NCBI GenBank assembly: GCA_017470145.1
Contig: JAFUFB010000025.1
Coordinates: 154,742 to 218,741 of the forward strand
DNA from: Clostridia bacterium
GTDB taxonomy: Bacteria; Bacillota; Clostridia; Christensenellales; Aristaeellaceae
Length of the DNA: 64,000 bases
Reading direction: 5' to 3'
The notes under the pieces are model-generated. The model did no database searches. It worked only from the letters and a program-made list of their open reading frames with translations, and was not told the DNA's origin. The translations under genes were made by a program, and so were the position numbers. Of the stretch, positions 32,791 through 42,189 are shown piece by piece. Within the stretch, counting starts at the first letter, position 1. Each line of letters begins with the position of its first letter.

Positions 32791-34842
32791 ATGAAGAAAA
32801 GAGCCGGATACGGGCTGATCTTGACGATGGCGCTGGTGCTAATTGCCTTCAGCGCTTTGGCGACGGACGTGTTCCGCTTTGCGGAGAAGAGCATCGATCT
32901 TTTCGAAGGGGAAACAGCCCAGGCTCAGCTGCAGATGGAGGGTGCGCCGGAAGCGGGCGGAACCCTGACCTATTCCAGCGCCAATGCCAAGACTGCGAAG
33001 GTGGATGCGGACGGCACCATTACAGCCCTGAAGAAGGGCCAGGTCACCGTGAAGGCCACCTTGAAGGCGGAGAAAAAATCCTGGAGCGCTACGGTGACGG
33101 TGAACGTAATTCGGCGGGTAACGAATGTTACGCTGAATACCACCAGGCTGCAGGTTTACCGCCCGACGGACGCTATCCTGCAGGGGCTCCTGCGGGAGGA
33201 GACGGAAAATGACGTCATCCTGATTCCTGCGGGGCGTAGCTTCGACCTGCGGTCCACCGTCACTCCCTCTGACGCCAACAGCAAAAAGGTGGTTTATGAA
33301 TCCTCCGACGAAGGGGTGCTAAAGATTTCCCAAGGAACGGCAAAAGCTGCCCAAGCCGGGGAATGCGACCTGACCATCTACAGCGCCCAGAATCCAGAGG
33401 TCATGGAGCAATTCCACGTATTGGTAACCCAGCCTGTGACCAAACTGACCCTTAGCTCCTCAGCGGGGAAGACGGTCAATGTTGGAGAAAGCACGACCTT
33501 GAAGGCCGCGGTGGAGCCCGCCAACGCCAGCATTCAAAGCGTGGAATGGACATCGAAAAATCCTCAGGTTGCGACCGTGGATGCCAATGGCGTCGTTACG
33601 CCGGTGAAGCGGGGGACCGTGACCATTGAGGCCAAGGCGGTAGACGGTTCGGGGAAAACGGCGAGCATTGGACTGAACATTGCCCAGGGGGTGACCAGGA
33701 TCACTTTTCAGGAGGATGGGCTGAACCTGGCCACGGGGCAAACTGGATACTTGCATGCCGTCGCGCTGCCGACTAACGCCAACGAGAAATCGATTACCTG
33801 GTCCTCCAGCGACCCGGGGATCGCCACGGTTTCCTCGGGCGGTCAGGTGAAGGGGATCAAGCGGGGCGAATGCTACATCACCGCCACCAGCAAAAGCAAT
33901 CCGGAAATCTCCAATTCCATCAAGGTGCAGGTAATTCAGCGGGTAACGCAGATCACCTTCACGGGCGGACCGGTATCCTTACCGATTCAATCCGCCGTGC
34001 AGCTGAGCTGGCAGGTGCTGCCGGAGGACGCCTCCATTCAGGAGGTAACCTTCAGCTCATCCAACCCGAAGGTGGCCACCGTGGATGGGAATGGTTTTGT
34101 GCGCGGCATTACCCGGGGTTCCGCCAACATCACCGCCTCCGCCACGGATGGTTCTAATCGGCGGGGGCAGGTGCGAGTGACCGTGACCCAGCCGGTGGAG
34201 GGCATCTCCATCCAATATCAGGTTTACCATGTTCAGCTGGAGCGGTCGCTGAACGCCAAGGCGATTATTCAGCCCTCCAACGCGAACAACCAGAATGTGC
34301 ACTTTACCGTGGATGACGAGTACATCGCCTCGGTGTCCGATTCGAAGAATATTGGCCGGCTCCGGGGGCTGCATAGCGGCGTAACCACCCTGACGGGAGT
34401 CACGGAGGATGGCGGATATTCCGCCCAGGCGGAGGTCCGGGTGGCGGACTTTAACCGCGCCATCGTGGTGGATGATTTGTACATGGAAGGGGATAATATC
34501 CGCATCAGCCTGCGGAACCGCAGCGATTTCACCGTGGATCGGGTCTATTTTACCATCGAGACCTTCGACCAGGATGGCAATCCCCTGGTTTGCAACTCTG
34601 ATGGGGTGAGCAATTCCTTCCAGGGCAGCTATCGGCTGGAGCTGGGGCCGGACGAGCGATCCGAGCATTATCGTTTCGAGTTCGGTGACTATGTGCAGCC
34701 CACCACCAGCATCAGCACAGTTTCCATCTATGTAACGGGCTGGCGGGATCTGGAAGGATATACCCGCAGCATCCCAGAGGATTCCTATCCGTCCCAAAGC
34801 TATCATCGGTTCGTGCCAAAGCCGGTACAGACGGAGCCCTGA
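32791..34842 (+). CDS. secreted multi-Big_2 (bacterial Ig-like) protein
   Basis: 683 residues. A signal peptide (1-25) is followed by about six Big_2-type Ig repeats, seen as recurring SSxNPxVATVDxNGxV...G.TxIxA units (for example [17 protein letters not shown] and [17 protein letters not shown]). The last ~125 residues form a different domain ([20 protein letters not shown]) resembling a beta-sandwich. No LPXTG motif or membrane anchor is present, so it is probably released or held non-covalently. Likely surface adhesion or scaffold. ATG at 32791 follows GGAGGCGGAG. Confidence 0.88.
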   Translation: MKKRAGYGLILTMALVLIAFSALATDVFRFAEKSIDLFEGETAQAQLQMEGAPEAGGTLTYSSANAKTAKVDADGTITALKKGQVTVKATLKAEKKSWSATVTVNVIRRVTNVTLNTTRLQVYRPTDAILQGLLREETENDVILIPAGRSFDLRSTVTPSDANSKKVVYESSDEGVLKISQGTAKAAQAGECDLTIYSAQNPEVMEQFHVLVTQPVTKLTLSSSAGKTVNVGESTTLKAAVEPANASIQSVEWTSKNPQVATVDANGVVTPVKRGTVTIEAKAVDGSGKTASIGLNIAQGVTRITFQEDGLNLATGQTGYLHAVALPTNANEKSITWSSSDPGIATVSSGGQVKGIKRGECYITATSKSNPEISNSIKVQVIQRVTQITFTGGPVSLPIQSAVQLSWQVLPEDASIQEVTFSSSNPKVATVDGNGFVRGITRGSANITASATDGSNRRGQVRVTVTQPVEGISIQYQVYHVQLERSLNAKAIIQPSNANNQNVHFTVDDEYIASVSDSKNIGRLRGLHSGVTTLTGVTEDGGYSAQAEVRVADFNRAIVVDDLYMEGDNIRISLRNRSDFTVDRVYFTIETFDQDGNPLVCNSDGVSNSFQGSYRLELGPDERSEHYRFEFGDYVQPTTSISTVSIYVTGWRDLEGYTRSIPEDSYPSQSYHRFVPKPVQTEP

Positions 34843-34866
34843 TTGATTTACGGAAGAAGCAATGCG

Positions 34867-34916
34867 GCCCTCGTGAAGCCGATCCATCGGTCGGCCAGGC
34901 GCGAGGGCTGTTTTTT
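34867..34916 (+). terminator. rho-independent terminator
   Basis: GCCCTCG and CGAGGGC pair across 28 bases (containing a smaller GCCGA/TCGGC stem), then six T at 34911. It lies only 22 bases before mnmG, so mnmG may be expressed partly by read-through or from an unseen promoter. Confidence 0.75.
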
Positions 34917-34937
34917 CAGGAGAAGGAGAGAAACTCT

Positions 34938-36839
34938 ATGGCAGACTTGGTTGTGATCGGCGCGGGACACGCGGGGTGTGAGGCGGCGCTGGCGGCGGCG
35001 CGCATGGGGATGGATACGCTGCTGCTGACCTTGAACATGGATGGCGTCGCTCTGATGGCTTGCAATCCAGTCATCGGCGGATCTGCGAAGGGCCACCTGG
35101 TACGGGAGATCGACGCTTTGGGTGGAGAGATGGCCCTGGCCATTGATGATACCTTTTTGCAGAGCCGCATGCTGAATACGGGCAAGGGGCCGGCGGTGCA
35201 TGCCCTGCGGGCCCAGGCGGACAAGCAGGCCTATCAAAACCGGATGCGAAAGGCCCTGATGTCGCAGCCGAGACTGAGAATCCGCCAGGGAGAGGTTGTG
35301 TCCATCGAGGTAGAAAAGGACCGAGTAGTGGGCGTGACCACGGCTACGGGGATGCGTATCCCCTGCAGTGCGGTGGTGGTGGCCACTGGCGTATACTTGA
35401 AGGGCCGCATCATTATCGGGGAGCATAGCCATGAAGGCGGGCCCCAGGGTCTGATGAATGCCAGCGGACTATCGGAAGGCCTGCGGCAGCTGAGGTTCGA
35501 GCTGCGCAGATTTAAAACAGGCACCCCTGCCCGGGTGGCCCAGGATTCCATCGATTTTGAGGAGATGGAAATTCAGAAGGGGGACGAACCAGTCACGCCC
35601 TTTTCCTTCCTGAACCAGGGGAAAAAGTTGGAAAATACCTATGCGTGCTATTTGACCTGGACCAACGAGGAGACCCATCGCATTATTCGAGAAAACCTGC
35701 ACCGGGCGCCGCTCTACAGCGGGCAGATTCATGGCATTGGCCCCAGATACTGTCCTTCCATCGAGGATAAGATCGTCCGCTTTGCGGACAAGGATCGTCA
35801 TCAGCTGTTTCTGGAGCCGGAGGGGAAGAATAGCCTGGAATGGTATGTGCAGGGGATGAGCTCCTCTCTGCCGGAGGATGTGCAATGGCGGATGTATCGA
35901 TCCATTCCTGGATTGCACAGGTGCGAGCTGACCAGGCTGGCCTATGCCATCGAGTACGACTGTATCGATAGCCGGGAACTGCGGCCCACGCTGGAGAGCC
36001 TGCGGATTGGCGGGCTGTTCTTTGCAGGCCAGATCAACGGTACCAGCGGCTATGAGGAGGCTGCCGCTCAGGGGCTGCTGGCCGGGATGAATGCCGCCCT
36101 GAAGCTGCAGGAGAAGCCACAGATCATTTTGACTCGGGATCAAGCATATCTGGGCGTGCTGACGGACGATTTGACCACCAAGGGCACGGACGAACCCTAT
36201 CGTATGATGACCTCCCGGGCGGAGCATCGGCTCTTCCTGCGGCAGGATAACGCGGATCTGCGGCTGACGGAGATTGGCGCGGCGGCTGGGCTAGTCACCC
36301 CGGAGCGGCTGGAAAGAACCAGACAGAAGAAGGCGGAGACGGAGGAAGCGCTGCGCAGGCTGCGTGCCACCAGGTTTGCCCCTGGGGAGAGAATGGGTCA
36401 GTGGCTTCGCAGGCATGACCAGCCGGAAACTGCAGGATCCCTGAGCGGGGAGGAGTTGCTTCGTCGGCCACAAATCCATTTGGCGGACCTGGCGGAGCTG
36501 GAGGAAAGCTGGGGGCAGATTTCTGCCCCTGTGGCGGAACAGGCGGAGATATCCATCAAATATGCCGGGTATCTGGAAAAGCAGGAGGCGCTGATTAAAA
36601 AGGCGCGCCAGGCGGAAGAGACGCGCCTAACGGAGGATATTCCCTATGGCTCCATCGAGGGCCTGCGGCTGGAGGCTCGGCAGAAGCTGGAAAAGCAAAA
36701 ACCTGTTTCGCTGGGCGCCGCGGGGCGGATTCCCGGGGTGAACCCCGCGGATGTGGCCGTGCTGTCCGTTTGGCTGGAAAAGGATAAAAGAGCCCAACGA
36801 GAGACCTTGGCTCCTAAGAATCCTCTTTCCATCGAATGA
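34938..36839 (+). CDS. mnmG: tRNA uridine 5-carboxymethylaminomethyl modification enzyme
   Basis: 633 residues, usual length. FAD-binding [17 protein letters not shown] (8-24), [18 protein letters not shown] (~42-58), GTYLxG-like [12 protein letters not shown], and the [16 protein letters not shown] motif (~371) are present. With MnmE it modifies U34 of several tRNAs. mnmE and rsmG, common neighbours, are not adjacent; two small coiled-coil membrane proteins follow instead. Confidence 0.95.
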   Translation: MADLVVIGAGHAGCEAALAAARMGMDTLLLTLNMDGVALMACNPVIGGSAKGHLVREIDALGGEMALAIDDTFLQSRMLNTGKGPAVHALRAQADKQAYQNRMRKALMSQPRLRIRQGEVVSIEVEKDRVVGVTTATGMRIPCSAVVVATGVYLKGRIIIGEHSHEGGPQGLMNASGLSEGLRQLRFELRRFKTGTPARVAQDSIDFEEMEIQKGDEPVTPFSFLNQGKKLENTYACYLTWTNEETHRIIRENLHRAPLYSGQIHGIGPRYCPSIEDKIVRFADKDRHQLFLEPEGKNSLEWYVQGMSSSLPEDVQWRMYRSIPGLHRCELTRLAYAIEYDCIDSRELRPTLESLRIGGLFFAGQINGTSGYEEAAAQGLLAGMNAALKLQEKPQIILTRDQAYLGVLTDDLTTKGTDEPYRMMTSRAEHRLFLRQDNADLRLTEIGAAAGLVTPERLERTRQKKAETEEALRRLRATRFAPGERMGQWLRRHDQPETAGSLSGEELLRRPQIHLADLAELEESWGQISAPVAEQAEISIKYAGYLEKQEALIKKARQAEETRLTEDIPYGSIEGLRLEARQKLEKQKPVSLGAAGRIPGVNPADVAVLSVWLEKDKRAQRETLAPKNPLSIE

Positions 36840-36911
36840 GAATAAGTGTGTTTGAGGGCCCGAGAAACCGTCGGGGTCGCGTTTCAAAAGAGAAAGGAAA
36901 CTGAAAGAAGG

Positions 36912-37277
36912 ATGAGAAGGAGCTTGGGATGGCTGCGCGGCATTTTTATCGGTGTGATGCTGTTGTTTTGCGTGACAATGACGGGATATGTCCTTCTTCG
37001 CGCAGGGATGGATTTCGAATTAGAGGACGTGGCCAGAAGTCTGGAGACCAGCCAGGGTAGAGAGCGGAAACAACAATATGAGTATGACCAGGTTGTGGCG
37101 GAGCTGCCAGTGGTACAGGCTCAACTGGCGGAAGTTGAACCCTTGGCGGAGAAGGCTGCGCAGACGGTGAAGCTGCTGAAGGAAGAAAGAAAGCAGCTGC
37201 GGGCAGAAAAGAAGGAGCTGGAGCAGACAACGGAAGATAGTCCAGCGGAGACAGAGCAGGGGGCGGTGGAACCATGA
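36912..37277 (+). CDS. membrane-anchored coiled-coil protein
   Basis: 121 residues. One N-terminal membrane helix (about 12-33) is followed by a coiled coil (~45-105, for example LLKEERKQLRAEKKELEQ). Orientation and size recall FtsL/FtsB-type divisome proteins, but no conserved motif proves it. The ATG at 36912 overlaps its own purine-rich site; a longer frame exists upstream. Overlaps the next gene by four bases, which encodes a similar protein. Confidence 0.65.
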   Translation: MRRSLGWLRGIFIGVMLLFCVTMTGYVLLRAGMDFELEDVARSLETSQGRERKQQYEYDQVVAELPVVQAQLAEVEPLAEKAAQTVKLLKEERKQLRAEKKELEQTTEDSPAETEQGAVEP

Positions 37278-37582
37278 AAAGGGGAATGAAAATCGCCCTG
37301 GTGGCTGCGATGGCAGCGGCGCTGCTGTTGATGGGGGCGAAAGGAAGCATATATCTTCAGGACCGAGCGCGACTCCGGGATTTGAAGCAGCAATTAGCGG
37401 TCAGCCGGGTAACCTGGGAGGAGATTGCTGCCCGGAAGGAAGAATTGCAGGCGGAATTGAAAAACGCCCAGGAGGACCTGAAGGAGGCAGAATTGACCTT
37501 GCAGGAATCCAATACCCGGGCGGAGGAATTACGACAGGAGATTTCCGAATTGCAGGAGGAAATTGATGCGCTGAAAAAGTAA
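37274..37582 (+). CDS. second membrane-anchored coiled-coil protein
   Basis: 102 residues: membrane helix at about 6-24, then an unbroken coiled coil to the C-terminus (EELQAELKNAQEDLKEAELT and so on). It is coupled (ATGA) to the preceding coiled-coil gene, suggesting the two form a complex at the membrane, perhaps related to septum or wall assembly (inference). Confidence 0.65.
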   Translation: MKRGMKIALVAAMAAALLLMGAKGSIYLQDRARLRDLKQQLAVSRVTWEEIAARKEELQAELKNAQEDLKEAELTLQESNTRAEELRQEISELQEEIDALKK

Positions 37583-37583
37583 G

Positions 37584-37690
37584 GAAAATGCTGATTAAAG
37601 CCCCCGGGTTGGGGGAGCGAGAAAACTCTTGTAAATCAACGAAGTAAGTAAAATGCTTTTAAGCTGATATAAATTCAATCAGCATTTCCA
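37584..37690. repeat. imperfect long-range inverted repeat
   Basis: GGAAAATGCTGATT (from about 37584) and AATCAGCATTTCC (to about 37690) are inverted repeats with one extra A, about 80 bases apart, between convergent genes. It could be a bidirectional terminator-type structure or the ends of a small degraded element; no target duplication is evident. Confidence 0.4.
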
Positions 37691-37714
37691 AAGGAATACC
37701 CCCATGGTTTCGAT

Positions 37715-39091
37715 TTAGGCGGCTGGCGTATTAGGAATAAGGAACCGCTGGCGAACCATTCGCAGAGAGCGGAAATAGCAGGGAAAGAGGAAAAGATCCG
37801 CCATGATCCAGGCGGCTGGATTGGCCAGGCTGGCACCAGTGAAGCCTAAACGGGGCACCAGCAATAAGGCGACCAGCGTGCGAGCGGCCATTTCGAAGGC
37901 TCCGGCTCCCATGGCCACCCGGGTATAGCCCATGCCCTGAATGGACAGCCGAACAATGTTGACAAAGAGCAGGGGAATATAGAAGGCAGCATTCGTGCGA
38001 ATAAACTGAGAGGCCAGGGCCATGACGTCAGGCTCCTTGGCAGCGTCTACAAACAAGCCCAGCAGCTGCCGGTCCGCCACAAAAATTGTGCCGGTGGCTA
38101 GAAGACAATAGATGACGCCGATGATGGAGCTATCCTTCAGTCCCTCGGAGATGCGATCGATTTTTCCCGCGCCCAAATTCTGGCCGGAATAGGTCGCCAT
38201 GGTGGAGGAGAGGGCGTCGAAGAAGCAGGCGAAGAACATGCTGAGCTTTCCTCCAGCAGCGATCGCGGCCACGGCGGTGACGCCCAAACCATTGACGCTC
38301 CATTGCACGATGACGCTGCCAATGGCCGTGATGGAGAACTGCAGACCCATGGGCGCGCCGATGAACAGCAGGCTTTTCATCAGCTGGAAATCCGGCGTCC
38401 ATTCTTCCTTGCTCATCCGCAGAATGGGGAAACGTATTTTCATCACGAGCAGGCAGCCAATGCCGCTGACCAATTGGCTGATCAGGGTGGCGACTGCAGC
38501 GCCAGCCACCCCCATGCCGACGGAGACGATGAGCAGGATATCCAGCCCCACATTGACCAAGGAGGCTAAGATTAGGAAATAGACAGGGGTTCGGCTGTCG
38601 CCCAGGGAGCGGAGAACGCCGCTGGCCATGTTATAAAGAATGGTAATGGGAATCCCCAGGAAAATGATACGAATATAGGAAACAGAATCGGCGATGATTT
38701 CCTCCGGCGTGTTCATTAATCGCAGCATAGCGGGACAGAAAATGCCCGTGAGGATGGCCATCAGGATGCTGACGGCGGCGCTGAGATAGGTCGAGGCGGC
38801 CACATATTTGCGAACTTGATGTTCATCCTTGGCGCCGAAGGCCTGGGCGATGGGAATGGCGAAGCCGGAGCAAGCGCCCTGGCAGAAGCCCAGCACTAGA
38901 AAATTGATGGATCCCGTTCCGCCCACGGCAGCCAGCTTGGAGGCACCCAGATATTTGCCGACGATGGCGGTGTCCACAAAGCTGTAAAACTGCTGGAACA
39001 GGAAACCAAAGAGCAAAGGGGCCGCGAAGGAGAGGATCAGCCGCATGGGCGATCCGACGGTTAAATCACGAGTACGGTTTTTCTGCGTCAT
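37715..39091 (-). CDS. MATE-family efflux transporter
   Basis: 458 residues with about twelve predicted membrane helices in two homologous halves. MATE features include an N-terminal PLLFGFLFQQFYSFVDTAIVG and repeated small/polar helices such as IPITILYNMASGVLRSLGDS. It exports drugs or metabolites using Na+ or H+. ATG at 39091 has GAGG six bases upstream; the ATG at 39103 has no spaced site. Monocistronic, with a hairpin-containing leader. Confidence 0.93.
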   Translation of the reverse strand: MTQKNRTRDLTVGSPMRLILSFAAPLLFGFLFQQFYSFVDTAIVGKYLGASKLAAVGGTGSINFLVLGFCQGACSGFAIPIAQAFGAKDEHQVRKYVAASTYLSAAVSILMAILTGIFCPAMLRLMNTPEEIIADSVSYIRIIFLGIPITILYNMASGVLRSLGDSRTPVYFLILASLVNVGLDILLIVSVGMGVAGAAVATLISQLVSGIGCLLVMKIRFPILRMSKEEWTPDFQLMKSLLFIGAPMGLQFSITAIGSVIVQWSVNGLGVTAVAAIAAGGKLSMFFACFFDALSSTMATYSGQNLGAGKIDRISEGLKDSSIIGVIYCLLATGTIFVADRQLLGLFVDAAKEPDVMALASQFIRTNAAFYIPLLFVNIVRLSIQGMGYTRVAMGAGAFEMAARTLVALLLVPRLGFTGASLANPAAWIMADLFLFPCYFRSLRMVRQRFLIPNTPAA

Positions 39092-39144
39092 CTTTTTCCT
39101 CATCCTGTTTCTGAAGCGTCCATAGACGCCATACAGAATAAATT

Positions 39145-39206
39145 CCGCAGCCTTGATTTCTCAAGGATGCGGGGCCTGTTTTACCACAAATCCTTAAGGG
39201 ATACAA
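39145..39206 (-). promoter_or_regulatory. MATE gene promoter and leader hairpin
   Basis: On the minus strand TTGTAT (39206-39201), 17 bases, TAAAAC (39183-39178). Directly after the expected start lies a strong hairpin (CCGCATCCTTG / CAAGGCTGCGG, 39172-39145), and a second GCGTC-TATG-GACGC stem lies closer to the gene. No T-run follows either, so they look like mRNA leader structures. Confidence 0.55.
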
Positions 39207-39265
39207 GACGAAACTTTTGGCGGTAATTCCACCGCTTCTGACAAGACGAAAACGCAAAAAAAGGA

Positions 39266-39294
39266 TTGACAAGCAGGGAAGAGCGTGCTATAAT
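39266..39294 (+). promoter_or_regulatory. consensus promoter of tRNA-Pro
   Basis: TTGACA (39266-39271), 17 bases, TATAAT (39289-39294): a perfect sigma-A promoter 52 bases upstream of the tRNA. Confidence 0.93.
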
Positions 39295-39346
39295 CATATC
39301 CGCTGTCAGGGAAGGGGCTTCTTCGAAGACAGCGGTTCATCGGTAA

Positions 39347-39420
39347 CTGGGTGTGGCGCAGTTTGGTAGCGTGCTTGAATGGGGTTCAAGAGGCCGGAAG
39401 TTCGAATCTTCTCACCCAGA
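39347..39420 (+). tRNA. tRNA-Pro(GGG)
   Basis: 74 nucleotides with acceptor CTGGGTG/CACCCAG, D-arm GGCGCAGTTTGGTAGCG, anticodon stem CTTGA/TCAAG around ATGGGGT (anticodon GGG), and T-arm around TTCGAAT. No CCA is encoded. Its 3' half and terminator are partly duplicated at 42038-42118, suggesting use as an integration site. Confidence 0.95.
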
Positions 39421-39423
39421 CGT

Positions 39424-39459
39424 CCCGGAAGCTTTGAAAATCAAGGCTTCCGGGTTTTT
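39424..39459 (+). terminator. rho-independent terminator of tRNA-Pro
   Basis: CCCGGAAGC pairs with GCTTCCGGG, followed by TTTTTCTTT. A degenerate copy of the same hairpin lies at about 42080-42118. Confidence 0.92.
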
Positions 39460-39486
39460 CTTTGTCTTCCACGAAAAGCCAAAAAG

Positions 39487-39538
39487 TCACAAAAAATCAC
39501 CAAAAATCACGCGCTACTGATAACATTACTGATAACAA
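39487..39538. repeat. phased TCAC repeats and 12-bp tandem repeat beside tRNA-Pro
   Basis: TCAC occurs at 39487, 39497 and 39507, an exact 10-bp spacing separated by A-rich tracts. Then TACTGATAACAT and TACTGATAACAA lie head to tail (39515-39538). Such phased short repeats next to a tRNA 3' end resemble arm-type integrase sites, but this is inference. Confidence 0.5.
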
Positions 39539-39609
39539 ATTTTGGGGGCTGTCAACCTTGCTTTTATTGCCTCTTTAAGCCCCACATCTGGTTCTTTCAG
39601 CACCGTCGA

Positions 39610-39897
39610 CAATATACCGCGGTGGACGTAAAGGATGATCCGGAGGGCTATACCGGCGCCGCGAAGCCCATCTGGCATGTGGAAGTCTGGTGGTGTAAAA
39701 ATGGAAAAGCCAGAATGCAAGAGGACGATCCGGATTACCCCACCAACGACCATGGCAAGCTGGAATACGCCAAAATCGCCATTGACGCCCAGACGGGAGA
39801 TATCCTCAGCATCACAGGAGATGTCGCGCCGAAGCAGAAGAAGAATAAGGGAATTGAAAAGTATCAGGGTTATCTTAGCTGGGAGGACGTCAAATGA
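39610..39897 (+). pseudogene. 5'-truncated secreted-protein gene (C-terminal part)
   Basis: From about 39610 the frame encodes a ~95-residue C-terminus (VDVKDDPEGYTGAAKPIWHV, VEVWWCKNGKA, AKIAIDAQTGDILSITGDV) without a credible start, signal peptide or ribosome site. The longer frame upstream runs back through tRNA-Pro and is not coding. The DAxTGxIL ending resembles PepSY-like secreted proteins. It overlaps the next gene by four bases, so that junction is original and the 5' end was lost, probably at insertion of the islet. Confidence 0.6.
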
Positions 39898-41042
39898 GAA
39901 AGATTATGTCACTGATCATAGCTTTTATGCTTGCGCTGCCTGCTGCCGCTTTTGCGAAAGGCAAATATGTAACGGTTCAGGAGCTTTACAGCCAATATGA
40001 CGGCAACAGGTGGCAAGATGAATATCAAACCGTCCGCGGCGAAACGATCGTTGTGGACACCACAATCATGGTTCCTGATGTAGAGACTGCCCCGGTTATT
40101 CGAGTGAAAACACACCCGGAACTGGATGAAGCAGTATATGAGGTATATGGACGGTATCCGAGGAACTGGCGGAAGGTTGATGAGGCGAACTGGATCCGTT
40201 CAGATAACGTTGATATTACGATAGCAATGGATCAGAATTGGGAATTCAACAGACCGGATAAATACGCTGGGAGATGCCACGAATGGGGAGAAGTGTTTCT
40301 TCCGGATGAAATCGATTGGAACCTTAAGGCTGAGAATAACGACATGAGCATGGGAGAAGCCTATTCGCAAATCACAGCCCAATTGAATGAAATCATGGAG
40401 AACTATGGCGGAGGCAGCGTAGATATGCAGCTTCGGGATGCTTATACCTTTGGCCTATACAGGGATAAAGATAACGCTCCCCTGGTGGATCATTGTGGCT
40501 ATGGCTTCGATTTCAAACAGGGGATCCGCGGTATCCCGGCGCTGGGGAACGCACACCTGACCTATCAGCATGGACGAATGCGGACAAACCATCGGTGGGA
40601 AGGTGTTTACGATAACTGGATCAATTTGCAAATCAGCTCACTTGTTTCCTACAGCATGTCTGTCCACCTGTGGCAGGAAGAGGGTTGCCTTTATGAGGAT
40701 ATTCCACTGGTTCCCTTCGAGGCTGGAAAGCCAGCTATCGAGAAGATGATCCAGGATGGGTTGATCCGAAAGATTCGCAGGGTTCAGCTTGGATATGTGG
40801 CCTACGTAGAATCGGATCACAACACAAAGCATTGGATTTTAGTGCCAACCTGGGTGGTAGACTGCGACTGGTTTCCCAGCGCTAAAGATGATTTCTGGAA
40901 AGAAGAATTTCAGGTTGAATTTAATCCTTATGCCCGCAGCGGTTCGCATCTTCTCTACGTCAACGCACAAACCGGGAAGCTGCTGGATCCCATGGACACC
41001 TCAAAGAAACGCAGTGATGTGTCCACGATTCGGACTTGGTAA
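39894..41042 (+). CDS. secreted protein of unknown function
   Basis: 382 residues. A signal peptide (1-22, cleaved at AFA-KG). The mature part is Trp/Tyr-rich with a C-terminal module HLLYVNAQTGKLLDPMD. That ending resembles the ends of the fragment before it and of the protein at 42857 (VNALNGKLID), suggesting a shared PepSY-like fold. No known family is assigned. It is the only intact large gene in the tRNA-Pro islet. Confidence 0.75.
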   Translation: MRKIMSLIIAFMLALPAAAFAKGKYVTVQELYSQYDGNRWQDEYQTVRGETIVVDTTIMVPDVETAPVIRVKTHPELDEAVYEVYGRYPRNWRKVDEANWIRSDNVDITIAMDQNWEFNRPDKYAGRCHEWGEVFLPDEIDWNLKAENNDMSMGEAYSQITAQLNEIMENYGGGSVDMQLRDAYTFGLYRDKDNAPLVDHCGYGFDFKQGIRGIPALGNAHLTYQHGRMRTNHRWEGVYDNWINLQISSLVSYSMSVHLWQEEGCLYEDIPLVPFEAGKPAIEKMIQDGLIRKIRRVQLGYVAYVESDHNTKHWILVPTWVVDCDWFPSAKDDFWKEEFQVEFNPYARSGSHLLYVNAQTGKLLDPMDTSKKRSDVSTIRTW

Positions 41043-41084
41043 AGAGTGACAGCGCTTAATGAGTGATAGCGTTTATTGATCGAG

Positions 41085-41113
41085 TTGACGAAATGAATTA
41101 CAGGGGTTAAAAT
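41085..41113 (+). promoter_or_regulatory. promoter of the toxin-antitoxin pair
   Basis: TTGACG (41085-41090), 17 bases, TAAAAT (41108-41113), about 60 bases before the antitoxin start. Confidence 0.75.
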
Positions 41114-41173
41114 GCATTAAGCTTTGTGTCGATCCACAAGGTGGAATGAAAATCTTGAAGGAGGGCGAAGTAG

Positions 41174-41434
41174 ATGACTTTACAGCAGCAAGCATATAAT
41201 TTGATAGATAGACTTCCTGAAGATAGGGTTGAGGTTGTGATTCAGGTAATGATAAAAATGATGACTGTAGAAGATAATGCGGACAGCTCTTCGCTCTTGC
41301 TAAAAAAAGAAGATAGCCCAAAGATGAAGGCGTATAAGAGAATGCAGCAACTCAGAGAAGAAACTGCAAAATATGATATTTCAGCTGTTCAAAGAGAAAT
41401 AGCGCTGGATGAGAAGTTTGGCGCATTTGGATAA
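41174..41434 (+). CDS. putative antitoxin partner of PIN toxin
   Basis: 86 residues, charged and helical (LIDRLPEDRVEVVIQVMIKM), 12 bases upstream of a PIN-domain gene. GGAGG stands before ATG. No DNA-binding fold is certain, but the order (small charged protein then PIN toxin), the AT-rich composition and its own promoter support an antitoxin role. Confidence 0.7.
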   Translation: MTLQQQAYNLIDRLPEDRVEVVIQVMIKMMTVEDNADSSSLLLKKEDSPKMKAYKRMQQLREETAKYDISAVQREIALDEKFGAFG

Positions 41435-41446
41435 CGGGAGGAAATA

Positions 41447-41878
41447 ATGCGAGTTTTGATTGACACAAATGTTGCTTTGACTTATGTGTCTGGCAGGGAG
41501 GACCTCTATTCTAAGGAAATAGATACGATTATGCATAAATGCGCTGATGATGAAATAGATGGTGCGATCGCGCTACATTCCTTATCAACCATTTGGTATC
41601 AAACTCGAAAACTTCCGGATGAAACCAGGAGAGATTGGATCAAACAGATATGCGAATTGCTAACGGTTGCAGGTGCTGAGAACGAGGCTATCTTAAAAGC
41701 TGTAAACAACACTGAATTCAAAGATTTCGAAGATGCACTCCAAGATTGTTGTGCTACTTCTTTCAGAGCGGATTACACAATAACAGTTAATATTAAGGAT
41801 TTCAAAGGTGTCAGTAGCGTAAAGGCTTTAACTTCGAGAGATTTCCTTAACGTGCTTGAATGGAAGGCATGTCAATGA
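41447..41878 (+). CDS. PIN-domain ribonuclease (VapC-like toxin)
   Basis: 143 residues. The PIN acidic residues are visible: Asp6 in LIDTNVALTY, Glu/Asp in FKDFEDALQDCCA near 91-98, and Asp in TVNIKDF near 118. These bind Mg2+ for RNA cleavage. GGGAGG precedes ATG. It follows its presumed antitoxin by 12 bases. Base composition is clearly more AT-rich than the core genome, consistent with horizontal transfer. Confidence 0.85.
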   Translation: MRVLIDTNVALTYVSGREDLYSKEIDTIMHKCADDEIDGAIALHSLSTIWYQTRKLPDETRRDWIKQICELLTVAGAENEAILKAVNNTEFKDFEDALQDCCATSFRADYTITVNIKDFKGVSSVKALTSRDFLNVLEWKACQ

Positions 41879-42037
41879 ACAATTTGAATAATATATGTCA
41901 CGCTGGAAAGCTGAACCAGCCAGAATGAATACGGAGTGGGTAATTTCCTGTGACGGGGTTGAAACGGGGTTAAAAATCCTCAGTTGACATCTGGGACGCC
42001 TATGAGATAAAGAATTTCGGCTCTCCGGGCTGTTTCC

Positions 42038-42118
42038 ATGGGGCCCAAGAAGCTGATAATTCGAATCTTCTCACCAAGACCTTCCGGAAGCTTTGTAAAT
42101 CATTGCTTCCGTTTTTTT
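42038..42118. repeat. degenerate duplicate of tRNA-Pro 3' half plus terminator (att-like)
   Basis: Starting at the anticodon loop (ATGGGG), this segment follows 39379-39459: TTCGAATCTTCTCACC is identical (42060-42075 versus 39401-39416), then CCGGAAGCTTTG and the T-rich terminator recur. The 5' half of the tRNA is not present, so it is not a tRNA gene. The arrangement is that of attL/attR flanking an element integrated into a tRNA. Confidence 0.78.
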
Positions 42119-42189
42119 ACTCTCACCAATCAAACGGTTAACAGATTATTAATCATTTACTTCGGTCATTTACTTTCTTTTGGGTGATG

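Noticed and set aside
39379-39609. Upstream part of the frame that begins inside tRNA-Pro
   Set aside because: It runs through the tRNA and its terminator; only the downstream part resembles protein-coding sequence.
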